NCBI GenBank assembly: GCA_959028445.1 | Contig: CAUFRY010000028.1 | Coordinates: forward strand, 1-27,720 | Direction of reading: 5' to 3' | DNA length: 27,720 bases | From: an uncultured Collinsella sp. | GTDB taxonomy: Bacteria; Actinomycetota; Coriobacteriia; Coriobacteriales; Coriobacteriaceae | Shown here: positions 1 to 8,597 of the stretch, piece after piece | Numbering within the stretch: position 1 is the first letter of the stretch | Layout: the number at the start of each line of letters is the position of its first letter | Notes under the pieces: generated by a model | Told to the model about the DNA's origin: nothing | The model's input: the letters and a program-made list of their open reading frames with translations, nothing else | The model's database searches: none | Position numbers and translations under genes: made by a program

Positions 1-60
1 CAGTAGCGGTCAGTAGCGGTCAGTAGCGGTCAGTAGCGGTCAGTAGCGGTCAGTAGCGGT
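1..60. repeat. Tandem 10-bp repeat, six copies
   Basis: Six perfect head-to-tail copies of CAGTAGCGGT, followed by a partial CAGTA at 61-65. The array begins at the first base of the window, so it probably extends further left. There are no spacers between units, so this is a minisatellite-type array and not CRISPR. It lies downstream of the minus-strand gene that ends at 229. Function unknown. Confidence 0.9.
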
Positions 61-117
61 CAGTATATTCTTCGGAGCCGTTTCTCTGGGCTTCGGCGGA
101 CTTGCCAACTCGCGCTT

Positions 118-172
118 GGGCACTACTCAGTAGATTACTCAGCAGTGCCCAGTAGATTACTCAGTAGTGCCC
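118..172. repeat. Two 22-bp direct repeats inside a 10-bp inverted repeat
   Basis: Units at 128-149 and 150-171 are CAGTAGATTACTCAG[C/T]AGTGCC and differ at one base. GGGCACTACT at 118-127 is exactly complementary to AGTAGTGCCC at 163-172, so the stretch can also fold as a hairpin. The word CAGTAG is shared with the 10-bp array at 1-60. The hairpin could terminate the minus-strand gene ending at 229, but it has no adjacent T-run on that strand. Confidence 0.75.
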
Positions 173-228
173 AGCAGGGGGAGGGCAGCAAACGCAATGG
201 GCCTGTTTCCCGGCTAGGACCTGCAGCC

Positions 229-1611
229 TCAAACTTCGCTTGGCATCCTGTAGAACTGGTGCGGGTCTTTCGGGCTTTTCCCTACCCATTCCAACAGGCC
301 TCGACCGGCAAGGTCTTTCAGAGTCTTCGAGGCCGTTTTCCTACCGACATTGGACTCCCGCGCGAGGTCGGAGGTCGTGATTTTCCCCTGAGCGGCGGCA
401 ATTGCCATCGCTGCTCGTTCGCGCTCGCTGAGGAGCGGTCGGTTGTCGGCCGCGGTTCTCCTGAAGGCCGCTTTCTGCAACCCAGGACGCTCGAAGACGA
501 CGACGGTGCTGTTGACGGTCTGCTCGAAGCGGAACCTCACGCCGGCTGCCTCGCAGGCCTCCTTGATGCGCGGTATGCCCGTGCCGTACTGCTCGATGAC
601 GCCGGCGCGGAACAGGGTGCGCGCGATCGCGGGGTTTCGGAGGCCGAACTCGCTCGCGGTACCGTCTAGGTGCTCTTGCGGCGAGTCGCCCTCGGGGAAC
701 AGGCCCGGGCTCACGATCTGGACGGTGTCCATGAACACGTTGACCTCGACGGCGGTGCCGGTGGTGTAGTCGCGGTGGCACAGCGCGTTGGCAACCGCCT
801 CGCGGATGGCCTCGGCCGGGATCTCGGGGATCTCCTTGCGGTACATGCCCGTCTCGCCGATGACGAACTCGCGCCTGATGTTCGACGTCACGAAGTACTC
901 GGCGAAGTCGAGCAGCTTGAGCATGGTGCCGCTCTCGCGGCGCAGGTCGAGGATCTTGGCCTTGGTGTTGCCGCCCAGAAGCCCCAGCTTCATCCTGGGG
1001 TAGGTGTCGGATCCCTCGCAGAACAGCTCCACCGCGGCGTTTCTTAGGCTGCCGTCGGGCGCGACGAGGTCGAGCCTTGCCAAGGTGTCCTCCACGCCGG
1101 CGAACCCGCCGCCCACGCGTCCGGCCCTGCCGCCGCGCGCGACGAAGTCACGCACCGCCTGCTCGTCGGCGTCGGAGACGGGCCTGCCGGACGGCAGCGA
1201 GTCCCACGGGCTACGGGCGCGCTCACGCTTGACGACCATGGCGCTCAGCTCCGAGGCCGACAGCGCTTTGTTCGAAGTCCCCACGCGGGTGAAGTAGCGT
1301 CCGTCGGCGGAGTAGGGGGCGTCGGCACCTGAGAAGGCAATTTTGATGTATCGCAGCCCATCATCGGCGTCGAGGCACTCGACCGTCGGGAACACCGCGG
1401 GCTCGATCTTGTCGGACACCCACGACGTCACCTGGCGCAGCGTTGCGTCGCTGACATCCTGGCCGATGACATCGCCGTTGTCCTTCACGCCGAAGTAGAG
1501 CTCGCCGCGGCCGTGCTTGTTCAGCATGGCGCTGATGGCTTGCAGTGCTTCTTTATGCTCGCCAGTGGACTTCTTGAACTCGACGGTCTCGCTCTCGCTG
1601 CCCAGGTTCAT
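229..1611 (-). CDS. AlbA_2-domain / HATPase_c_4 ATP-binding transcriptional regulator
   Basis: 460 aa. Residues about 8-125 match the Schlafen-type AlbA_2 putative DNA-binding domain (ETVEFKKS near the start, GELYFGVKDNGDVIG, and RYFTRVGTSN before ALS). The middle carries the HATPase_c_4-like block with AIREAVANALCHRDY and a following VSPGLFPEG. The last 70 residues form a winged helix (ITTSDLARESNVGRKTASK). The start ATG is preceded by GGGAAAGG on the minus strand, and a perfect TATAAT lies 38 nt upstream. The gene stands alone, divergent from the Pel operon. Proteins of this architecture are usually annotated as transcriptional regulators or ATP-binding proteins. Targets are unknown, and AlbA_2 proteins also occur in defence-linked Schlafen families, so a defence role cannot be excluded. 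Confidence 0.85.
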   Translation of the reverse strand: MNLGSESETVEFKKSTGEHKEALQAISAMLNKHGRGELYFGVKDNGDVIGQDVSDATLRQVTSWVSDKIEPAVFPTVECLDADDGLRYIKIAFSGADAPYSADGRYFTRVGTSNKALSASELSAMVVKRERARSPWDSLPSGRPVSDADEQAVRDFVARGGRAGRVGGGFAGVEDTLARLDLVAPDGSLRNAAVELFCEGSDTYPRMKLGLLGGNTKAKILDLRRESGTMLKLLDFAEYFVTSNIRREFVIGETGMYRKEIPEIPAEAIREAVANALCHRDYTTGTAVEVNVFMDTVQIVSPGLFPEGDSPQEHLDGTASEFGLRNPAIARTLFRAGVIEQYGTGIPRIKEACEAAGVRFRFEQTVNSTVVVFERPGLQKAAFRRTAADNRPLLSERERAAMAIAAAQGKITTSDLARESNVGRKTASKTLKDLAGRGLLEWVGKSPKDPHQFYRMPSEV

Positions 1612-1648
1612 CCGCGCTGCCTTTCCCGTTCGTTGCTTGTCTCGTTGG

Positions 1649-1677
1649 ATTATACCGTGGTCACCATGGGCGAAAAC
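1649..1677 (-). promoter_or_regulatory. Candidate promoter of the AlbA_2 regulator
   Basis: On the minus strand a perfect TATAAT (+ strand 1649-1654) sits 17 nt downstream of a weak -35 GTTTTC (+ strand 1672-1677). The distance to the start codon at 1611 leaves a short leader of about 30 nt. The -10 is strong and the -35 is poor. Confidence 0.5.
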
Positions 1678-1853
1678 GTGGAAGCGCGCTTGCTTGCCTC
1701 TACCATGTTCTCATGCGCCTTAATGCCCTTTGTGAAGAATCATCCCATTGGGAAACGGGTCCCTATGGAACGATTTTGGTATCAGGCATAGGGGGGCGCT
1801 ATCGTGGATGTCGTCACCATTGCCTGCGCCCTCGATCCAGAGATGTAATTACA

Positions 1854-1973
1854 GAAGTGCGGGGAAAAATCGAAAACCTTCGAGCACAACGCGGTTTTTT
1901 GTATCAAAACCGCAGGTCGCGGAAGCCTAAAACGGGGGTCTGGTCAGCATTCCTTTGGTTTTCCCCGCACTTC
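1854..1973. repeat. Nested palindromic intergenic element
   Basis: The 15-bp outer arms GAAGTGCGGGGAAAA (1854-1868) and TTTTCCCCGCACTTC (1959-1973) are perfect complements. Inside, GCGGTTTT (1891-1898) pairs with AAAACCGC (1906-1913) around a 7-nt loop. The arm sequence resembles the arm of the palindrome at 18902-18976 (AAGTTGCGGTGAAAT), so the two may belong to one dispersed family. No T-run follows either arm, so a simple intrinsic terminator is unlikely. Confidence 0.75.
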
Positions 1974-2188
1974 CGAATTTGGCCTCTCGCCACATCCCGA
2001 TTACGTCTTAAAGTGGCGCAAAAAGCCGTGTGCTCTGCTTGATTTTGCTCAGGAATTATGCCTGAGGGGTAGTGGATTCGCCTTTCTCCGCCGTGCAGCG
2101 GCACGTGTAGGGCTCTCTGGCTCAGGCGCGAGTCGCTTCCCGTCTGAAAAAGTTCTTAAAACAGCTTTAAAGTTGCCTTTGGCCTACA

Positions 2189-2218
2189 TTGACAGCGTAC
2201 AATATGCATGTTTACCAT
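2189..2218 (+). promoter_or_regulatory. Candidate promoter(s) of the Pel operon
   Basis: A perfect -35 TTGACA (2189-2194) lies 18 nt from TACCAT (2213-2218). An overlapping alternative uses TTGCCT (2173-2178) with TACAAT (2198-2203) and a long 19-nt spacer. The upstream 2150-2172 stretch is AT-rich. Either choice places transcription start upstream of the GTG at 2253 and argues against the ATG at 2208 as translation start. Confidence 0.4.
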
Positions 2219-2252
2219 GGCAAAAGCTAAATTTGGGGAGGGGGAGCGCACG

Positions 2253-4391
2253 GTGGAAGTGCTGGTTGTTGGCAATACCGTGTATGTCGATGACGACTTT
2301 TGTGCCAAGGCGTTTCCCGGTGACCATGTTCAGGTCGTGGCGGCCAACGAGGCGCGCCGCGACGGGTCGTCGCTCCATGCGTCTTGGAAAGAGCTGCTGC
2401 AGCACCTGGACCAGGCTTACGAATTCGACCGTGTGGTCTACCTCTCTACCTATCTCACGCCGCATACCGAGGCCGTTGGCGACATCGAGCTGCTGCGCTC
2501 CGTCTTTCGAGCTTGCATGGGTCGCCAGATTCAGCTGCTGTTTGTGACTGGTCCCATGGGAGCGGACGGTGCGGTGGACGCTGCGGGGCAAAACGGCAAG
2601 GGCATCATTGCCCGTGCGGCCAACGACCTGTGCCGCTACTATGCGGTCCGCGACGGCATTCAGGCCAAGATCTTGCGCGTGCCGTATCTGTACACCGCCT
2701 CGCCCACGCTGGAAGACCCGATTTTGACCCCGCTGTTCGAGGCGTGCTCGCAAGGCTCTGCTGTCATGAGGGCTGGGGCGGACTCACCGCTCGGTGCCCT
2801 CTGCGCCGAGGAGCTGGCCGTTCTGGTGCGTCGCATCTTCGACAGCTGGGATGCCACATTCGAGGAACTCGAGGTTCCGGATAGCTTTGCCCACACCGTG
2901 GGAGACCTGGGCGAGGCGCTCAAGGGCTTGTTCCCGGGGCTCGACATTACCTACGACGGGGACGCCGTCGTCTCCATTGCTCCGAGCGATACCGTCCGCA
3001 CGCGCTACGGGTGGTTCCAGCGCTATGACGTGCTGCGCGATCTTTCGACCATACACGCCCGCTGGGAGCAGACCCTCGCGGGCAAGCGCCATCCGCTGCG
3101 TGCCGCCATCGACCGCATGCGCGGGCGGACACTGCCCATCAAATGCCTGGAGACCGCGCTGGCCTGGGTGCTCTTTGAGGGCCTGGAGCTGGTGTTTTCG
3201 CAGTCTGCTCAGCTTAACGTGCTCGACTACCGCCTGCTGTACGTGGTACTGATCGGCACGCTGTATGGGCTCGATTTTGGCCTGGTTGCGGCGCTGCTGG
3301 CGTCGGTGGGTTTGGCCGCGAGCTACTTTACCCAGTATGGCTATACCTTCCAGGGTCTCTTTTACGAGCCGTCTAACTGGCTGCCGTTTATTGCGTACTT
3401 TGTTGTGGGTGCCGTGTGCGGCTATATGCAGCTGCGCAACAGCGAAGCCATTAGGGCGGAGCGCGATCAAAACGAGCTCGTGCGCAACCGCAATACGTTC
3501 CTTACGCAGCTCTACCACGACGCGATCGAGGACAAGCGCGCGTACAGGCGCCAGATCGTGGGTCGCCACGACAGCTTTGGCAAGATCTTTGCCGTGACGC
3601 AGGAGCTCGACGTATTCAACCCACGCGACATCTATCGCAAGTGCTGCGAGCTTTTGGGCGAGATCCTCGAGAACGATTCGGTGGCGATCTACCATGTTTC
3701 GGGCGGGGCATTTGCACGCCTGGTGGCAGCAAGTCCCGCGATTGCCGAAGATGCCGCGCGCTCGCTCACGCTTGAGCAGCTTGCACCTCTTTTGGGCGAC
3801 GGGGGTCGTTCGAACCTGTGGGTGAACCGCGAGCTGACGCCGGGGCTTCCCATGTTTGGATACACGATCGAGCGCGACGGGGCACCCGCTGTGTTGATCT
3901 TTGTGCGTAGTGCGGCCGAAAACCAAATGACCCTCTATTATCAAAACCTGTTCCGCATCTTGTGCGGGTTGGTCGAAAGCGCGCTGGGCCGTGCCTTTGA
4001 CTATGAGGCGGTGGCGCAGGATAAACGCTGCGTTGACGGCACTTGCGTGCTCAAGCAGGCTGCCTTTGGCCAAGAGCTCGCGGCGGAGCAGGCGCTGGCA
4101 GATAGCAAGATGGGGAGTTTTTTGCTCCTGCGCGTGGTACCGGGCATGGAGCCTGTCGGCGAGCTGGTGGGCGCAATTGGGTCGGCAATCCGCGAGAGCG
4201 ACGCGGCGGGCTTGGTCGACGGCGACGTGCTGTACCTGCTTATGCGCCAGGCAAAGGCATGCGATCTGCCCATTATCCGCGAGCGCCTGAGCGCAAAGCA
4301 GATTGCGGTGGAGCCCGTCGACGGCGAGGACATCGTGGAGCTGCTGCAGCACATCTCTTACACCGGTGACGGTGAGGGGGGTGCCGCTTGA
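2253..4391 (+). CDS. pelD: PelD-like cyclic-di-GMP receptor with N-terminal SDR-like domain
   Basis: 712 aa from GTG 2253, chosen because a strong GGGGAGGGGGAG (2235-2246) lies 6 nt upstream; an in-frame ATG at 2208 lacks a ribosome binding site and overlaps the promoter. Residues 1 to about 290 resemble an extended SDR/epimerase (start MEVLVVGN, later ILRVPYLYT) but lack the glycine-rich NAD motif. Hydrophobic segments lie at about 300-405, then a basic coiled coil (AIRAERDQNELVRNRN), then a GAF-like domain at about 450-590. The C-terminus is a degenerate GGDEF: R647-E-S-D650 is an I-site RxxD exactly five residues before DGDVL in the GGDEF position. PelD family proteins bind c-di-GMP through this RxxD and switch on Pel synthesis at the membrane. 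It overlaps pelE by 4 nt. The PelD assignment rests on architecture plus neighbours. Confidence 0.85.
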   Translation: MEVLVVGNTVYVDDDFCAKAFPGDHVQVVAANEARRDGSSLHASWKELLQHLDQAYEFDRVVYLSTYLTPHTEAVGDIELLRSVFRACMGRQIQLLFVTGPMGADGAVDAAGQNGKGIIARAANDLCRYYAVRDGIQAKILRVPYLYTASPTLEDPILTPLFEACSQGSAVMRAGADSPLGALCAEELAVLVRRIFDSWDATFEELEVPDSFAHTVGDLGEALKGLFPGLDITYDGDAVVSIAPSDTVRTRYGWFQRYDVLRDLSTIHARWEQTLAGKRHPLRAAIDRMRGRTLPIKCLETALAWVLFEGLELVFSQSAQLNVLDYRLLYVVLIGTLYGLDFGLVAALLASVGLAASYFTQYGYTFQGLFYEPSNWLPFIAYFVVGAVCGYMQLRNSEAIRAERDQNELVRNRNTFLTQLYHDAIEDKRAYRRQIVGRHDSFGKIFAVTQELDVFNPRDIYRKCCELLGEILENDSVAIYHVSGGAFARLVAASPAIAEDAARSLTLEQLAPLLGDGGRSNLWVNRELTPGLPMFGYTIERDGAPAVLIFVRSAAENQMTLYYQNLFRILCGLVESALGRAFDYEAVAQDKRCVDGTCVLKQAAFGQELAAEQALADSKMGSFLLLRVVPGMEPVGELVGAIGSAIRESDAAGLVDGDVLYLLMRQAKACDLPIIRERLSAKQIAVEPVDGEDIVELLQHISYTGDGEGGAA

Positions 4392-5293
4392 TCTCGCTTG
4401 TCGTTGCTGCCGTCTTGCTGCTGATTCATGCGCTGGTTTGCCTGATGCTGTGGACGCTCATGAAACTGGGCCTGCTGCCGGTGCGCGGGCACATGCTGGC
4501 TGTGATAGTGCTGGTGCCGCTGTGGGGCCCGTTGCTGGTGGTTTTGCTATCGGTGTGCAGCGCGGTGTTTGGCGAGGGGCTGAAAGGGTCTGCGCTGGAG
4601 TCGCTGCGCTTCAACGATGACCTGCATCGCAGTATGTCGGTACCGAGTGGTGAGGACGATCCAGGCGTAGTGCCGCTCGAGGAGGCACTCATCGTCAACG
4701 ACCCGGCATACCGGCGCCGCCTAATGCTCTCCATGCTCACCGAGGAGCCCGACGCGTACCTGGCGCAGCTGCAGGCGGCTAAGCTTAACGACGACGTTGA
4801 GGTGGCGCACTATGCCGCGACGGCGGTGGCGCAGATCTCCAAGGAGTCCGACCTTAAACTGCAGCAGCTGGAGCGTGCCTTTAAGACGGACCCGAGCGCT
4901 CAAAACCTCAACGAATACTGCGATTTTCTTGGTGAATACTTGTGCTCGGGCTTGGCTGAGGGGCGCGTGGCTCAGATTCAGCGCCAACAGTACGCGCGCC
5001 TGCTTGCGCGTCGCTGCGAGCGCGAGGATACCCTTGAGCTGCGCATTCGATACGCGACGGCGCTGGCCGATGTCGGACAGATCGACGAGGCGCAGGCCGT
5101 GACCGACCAGCTGGTGATAGACGTGCCCGAGGAGCAGGAGGTTTGGATGCTTTGCCTGCGCCTGGCCGTGATGCGCCGCGACGGTGACGAGGTCCACCGT
5201 GTGATCGATGCGATTGACAAGCAACATGTGTATTTGAGCGCCGACAACCGCGAAAAGTTGGCGTTTTGGCGCGACGGGGAGGAGGCCAGATGA
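4388..5293 (+). CDS. pelE: PelE-like membrane protein with TPR-type repeats
   Basis: 301 aa, TTG start at 4388 in a TTGA overlap with the pelD stop, preceded by GAGGGGGG. Two N-terminal membrane segments (about residues 2-26 and 36-61) are followed by a soluble, all-helical region rich in Ala, Leu, Glu and Arg with TPR-like spacing (for example LRIRYATALADVGQIDEAQAV near 218). PelE in known Pel systems has the same plan and works with PelD and PelG at the inner membrane. Sequence conservation of PelE is low, so position between pelD and the deacetylase is important evidence. Confidence 0.75.
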   Translation: MISLVVAAVLLLIHALVCLMLWTLMKLGLLPVRGHMLAVIVLVPLWGPLLVVLLSVCSAVFGEGLKGSALESLRFNDDLHRSMSVPSGEDDPGVVPLEEALIVNDPAYRRRLMLSMLTEEPDAYLAQLQAAKLNDDVEVAHYAATAVAQISKESDLKLQQLERAFKTDPSAQNLNEYCDFLGEYLCSGLAEGRVAQIQRQQYARLLARRCEREDTLELRIRYATALADVGQIDEAQAVTDQLVIDVPEEQEVWMLCLRLAVMRRDGDEVHRVIDAIDKQHVYLSADNREKLAFWRDGEEAR

Positions 5294-7170
5294 GCGTGGC
5301 GCAACATATCCGCGACCGTGCAGGGCGCTTTCGTTGGATGGGACTCCTCGTGGTGTGGGCGGTCTTTATTGTAATGGCCGCTGTGCTGCTGGTGGAGCGT
5401 GCCGGCGTGCAGTACAGTGCGGGCCAGCATAAGCTGGGGATGCTGGCCGCCAACGATGCGGTGCCGGCCTCCTCGGCAATCTTTGGCCAAAAGCCCACGT
5501 GCCTGGTCATTACCGATTCCGATCAAGCTGGCGTCGAGGACGTAAAGGAACAGTTCGACCAGATCCTGCTCGACATGAAGATCGCCCATCGCGATGTTGA
5601 TATTGCCACCGACGGTGCGGACGCGATCCCATCGCTCACGTCGTTTGATCGCGTGATTGTGCTTATGCCCTCGCTTGACGGACTGGGTACGCATCTGACC
5701 GATCTGATGAGTTGGGTGAGTGTGGGCGGCTCACTCATGCTGGGCATGACGCCAGATAACTCGAACTGCCTGCAGGCTATTGCTTCCAAGCTTGGGATCG
5801 AATCGGCCGGATATGACTATGCGAAAGCCGAAAGCATTGTGCCGAGCGATGACTTTATGTTGGGCGGAGGAGAGCGCTACGAGTTCTCGGATCCCTTCGA
5901 TTCTTCGCTTTCGGTTTCATTGCGCGAAACGGCGTACGTATGGGCAAAGACCGGTGACGCGGGCACGCCGCTCATTTGGTCTAACGATTGCGGCAGTGGT
6001 CACACCGTGGTGTGCAACATTGGTATCTACGACAAGGTCATGCGTGGGTTCTATGCTTCGGCCATAAGCTTGCTGGGTGATGCCTCGGCCTATCCGGTCA
6101 TCAACAGCGCCGTGTTCTATTTGGACGACTTTCCTAGCCCCGTGCCCTCGGGCGATGGTACTTATATCAAGCGTGACTACGGCCTTTCCATTGCGGATTT
6201 TTACACCAAGGTCTGGTGGCCCGATCTGCAAAAGCTTGCGCAAAAATACGGCATTCGCTATACCGGCGTGATGATCGAAAACTACGAGGACGCGGTCAAC
6301 CAGACCGAGCCCGCGCGCCAGGCCGATACCACGCAGTTCCGCTATTTTGGCGGCATGCTGCTGCAGATGGGCGGAGAGCTGGGCTTTCACGGCTACAACC
6401 ATCAGCCTCTGGCGCTCTGGGATACCGACTATGGCACGCTGTATGACTACAAGACCTGGAAGAACAAGGAAACGCTCGTCGCTTCGCTCAACGAGCTTAT
6501 AGCCTTCCAGGACGAGGTGCTGCCCAACGCGCACGGCTCGGTCTACGTGCCACCGTCGAATATCCTTTCGGCCCGCGCGCGCCAGCTTATCGGCACCGAT
6601 GTTCCGCGCATTAAGACTATTGCCAGTACGTATTTTGAGGACGGTACCGACCTGCCGTACGTGCAGGAGTTTGGCGTGGCGAGCGATGGTATTGTGGAGC
6701 AGCCGCGTATTGTCTCGGGCGGCATGGTCGACGATTCCTATATGCGCCTGGCTGCCGTGTCCGAGCTCAACATGCACTACGTGAGTACGCACTTTATGCA
6801 CCCGGACGACCTACTCGATCCCGATCGCGGCGCCAAGGAGGGCTGGGAAGTCTACAAGGGCGGCCTGACCGACTACCTGGACTGGCTTACCAAGTCTGCG
6901 CCCGACCTGCGCCGCCAGACGGCGTCGGAGTGCTCCGGTGCCATTCAGCGCTTTTCGTCGGTTACGGTGAGCGTGGATACCGGTGCGGATGCCTGGACGC
7001 TCAGCCTGGGCAATTTCCACGACGAGGCGTGGCTCATGTTCCGCGCCAATAATGGCGAGCCGGGTGCGGTGACGGGTGGCGAACTGACGCACCTTACGGG
7101 CGATCTGTATCTGCTCAAGGCAAATGATAATACCCTGACGATCGAGCGCAAGGAGGGTGGCGACAGATGA
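5290..7170 (+). CDS. pelA: DUF2194 / PelA-like membrane-anchored polysaccharide deacetylase
   Basis: 626 aa from ATG 5290, an ATGA overlap with the pelE stop, with GGGGAGGAGG just upstream. A single membrane anchor (residues about 16-36) places the rest outside the cell. Residues about 60-260 form a Rossmann-like domain (CLVITDSDQAGVEDV near the start). The deacetylase part has the CE4-like metal site: D279-D280 in FYLDDFPSP, H367-G-Y-N-H371, and a later H501/H504 in THFMHPDD. The C-terminus (about 545-626) looks like a beta-rich accessory domain. The Gram-positive Pel loci carry a deacetylase-only PelA, and this protein fits. It would deacetylate GalNAc-type residues during export. It has no obvious hydrolase domain, unlike Pseudomonas PelA. 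Confidence 0.82.
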   Translation: MSVAQHIRDRAGRFRWMGLLVVWAVFIVMAAVLLVERAGVQYSAGQHKLGMLAANDAVPASSAIFGQKPTCLVITDSDQAGVEDVKEQFDQILLDMKIAHRDVDIATDGADAIPSLTSFDRVIVLMPSLDGLGTHLTDLMSWVSVGGSLMLGMTPDNSNCLQAIASKLGIESAGYDYAKAESIVPSDDFMLGGGERYEFSDPFDSSLSVSLRETAYVWAKTGDAGTPLIWSNDCGSGHTVVCNIGIYDKVMRGFYASAISLLGDASAYPVINSAVFYLDDFPSPVPSGDGTYIKRDYGLSIADFYTKVWWPDLQKLAQKYGIRYTGVMIENYEDAVNQTEPARQADTTQFRYFGGMLLQMGGELGFHGYNHQPLALWDTDYGTLYDYKTWKNKETLVASLNELIAFQDEVLPNAHGSVYVPPSNILSARARQLIGTDVPRIKTIASTYFEDGTDLPYVQEFGVASDGIVEQPRIVSGGMVDDSYMRLAAVSELNMHYVSTHFMHPDDLLDPDRGAKEGWEVYKGGLTDYLDWLTKSAPDLRRQTASECSGAIQRFSSVTVSVDTGADAWTLSLGNFHDEAWLMFRANNGEPGAVTGGELTHLTGDLYLLKANDNTLTIERKEGGDR

Positions 7171-8594
7171 GAATCTGCTTGGTACTCGAGGGTTGCTACC
7201 CTTATGTGCACGGCGGCGTATCTACCTGGATGCATGGCTATATCCAGGCCATGCCCGAGCACGAGTTCGTGCTGTGGGTGATTGGCGCGCATGCTGCTGA
7301 CCGCGGCAAATTTGTCTACGAGCTGCCCAGCAACGTGGTCGAGGTGCACGAGGTGTTCCTGGACGATGCCCTGCGGCTTTCGGGCGAGCAACATGAAGCC
7401 AGTTTTAACGACCGCGAGCGCGAGGCGCTACGCCGCCTGGTGTCGCTCTCCAATCCGGACTGGGACGTGCTGTTCGATATCTTCCAGCGCCGTCGCGTGC
7501 ATCCGCTCTCGTTTTTGCAGAGCCGCACGTTTATGGATATCTTCCGCGACGTGTGCCTTGCCGAGTACCCCTACACGCCCTTCGCCGACGCATTCCACAC
7601 CATGCGCTCTATGCTGTTGCCGGTGCTCTACCTGCTGGGCAGCGAGGTGCCGGTTGCCGATGTGTACCACGCTATCTCGACCGGCTACGGCGGCCTGCTC
7701 GCCTGCCTGGGCTCAAGCGTTCACCATGCGCCGGTGCTGCTCACCGAGCACGGCATCTATACCCGCGAGCGCGAGGAAGAGATCATTCGCGCCGACTGGG
7801 TGGTGCCGTCGTTTAAGGACCGCTGGATTCGCTTTTTCTACCTGCTTTCGGAGGAGATCTACCGCCGCGCCTTCCGCGTGACGAGTTTGTTCCATAACGC
7901 CCGCAAGATGCAGATCGATATGGGTTGCGATGCAGACAAATGTCTGGTCATCCCCAACGGCATCCAGTTCGACTGCTTTAAGGACATTCCCTTAAAGCCC
8001 GATGACGGCTGGGTGGACATTGGCGCGGTGGTGCGCCTGGCGCCCATCAAGGACGTCAAGACTATGATCTATGCCTTTTTTGAGCTGCACGAGCGCCTGC
8101 CCAAGGTGCGCCTGCACATCATGGGCGGCGTGGACGACGAAGAGTACGGCGCCGAGTGCCACGCGCTGGTCGAAACCCTGGGCGTGCGCGACCTGATCTT
8201 TACCGGCCGCGTCAACGTGGTCGAGTACATGGAAAAGCTCGACTTTACCATTTTGACGAGCATCTCCGAGGGCCAGCCGCTCAGCGTGCTGGAGTCGCTT
8301 GCCGCGTGTCGTCCCTGCGTGACGACCGAGGTGGGCTGCTGCCGTGAGTTGCTCGAAGGCGCTCCGGGCGATGACTTTGGCGTGGCAGGTTTTGTGACGC
8401 CGCCTATGTATCGCAAGGGCTTGGCCGATGCCATGGAACGCATGTGCACAAGCCGCGCCCGTCGCATTGAGATGGGGGAGCGAGGCAAGCGTCGCGTTGC
8501 CACGTACTTTTTGCACGAGCAGATGCTCGCCAACTATCGCGCGCTGTACGACGTGACGGCGCAAGCGTTTGACCTGCCCAGAGAGGGGGAGTAG
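7167..8594 (+). CDS. pelF: PelF GT4 glycosyltransferase
   Basis: 475 aa, starting in an ATGA overlap with the deacetylase stop. The N-terminus MRICLVLEGCYPYVHGGVS is the PelF-type donor-domain opening (DUF3492 followed by GT4), and PNGIQFDCF and the EX7E motif (E368-GQPLSVL-E376) mark the GT-B fold C-terminal half. It has no membrane segment, so it acts at the cytoplasmic face. PelF polymerises UDP-sugars (UDP-GalNAc/UDP-GlcNAc in known systems) into Pel polymer with PelG as partner. The length matches the family (about 470-510 aa). Confidence 0.92.
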   Translation: MRICLVLEGCYPYVHGGVSTWMHGYIQAMPEHEFVLWVIGAHAADRGKFVYELPSNVVEVHEVFLDDALRLSGEQHEASFNDREREALRRLVSLSNPDWDVLFDIFQRRRVHPLSFLQSRTFMDIFRDVCLAEYPYTPFADAFHTMRSMLLPVLYLLGSEVPVADVYHAISTGYGGLLACLGSSVHHAPVLLTEHGIYTREREEEIIRADWVVPSFKDRWIRFFYLLSEEIYRRAFRVTSLFHNARKMQIDMGCDADKCLVIPNGIQFDCFKDIPLKPDDGWVDIGAVVRLAPIKDVKTMIYAFFELHERLPKVRLHIMGGVDDEEYGAECHALVETLGVRDLIFTGRVNVVEYMEKLDFTILTSISEGQPLSVLESLAACRPCVTTEVGCCRELLEGAPGDDFGVAGFVTPPMYRKGLADAMERMCTSRARRIEMGERGKRRVATYFLHEQMLANYRALYDVTAQAFDLPREGE

Positions 8595-8597
8595 CCG

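Larger units (their letters stand above)
1612..2252. other. Intergenic region between the regulator and the Pel operon
   Basis: 641 nt without a convincing gene. It holds the minus-strand promoter at 1649-1677, the nested palindrome at 1854-1973, a small 6-bp hairpin (CTCAGG/CCTGAG, 2048-2066) and the probable Pel promoter near 2189-2218. Open frames here (such as the plus-strand frame 1713-2042) lack ribosome binding sites and recognisable protein features and run through the palindrome. Nothing else was recognised in 1678-1850 or 2067-2185. Confidence 0.6.

Noticed and set aside
1..60. CRISPR array
   Set aside because: The units are 10 bp and directly abut with no spacers, and no cas gene is present.
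145..669. Plus-strand open frame over the repeats and the 3' end of the AlbA_2 gene
   Set aside because: It starts in the 22-bp repeats and overlaps a well-supported minus-strand gene. No recognisable protein features.
1713..2042. Small plus-strand open frame in the intergenic region
   Set aside because: It runs straight through the palindrome, lacks a ribosome binding site and has no family resemblance.
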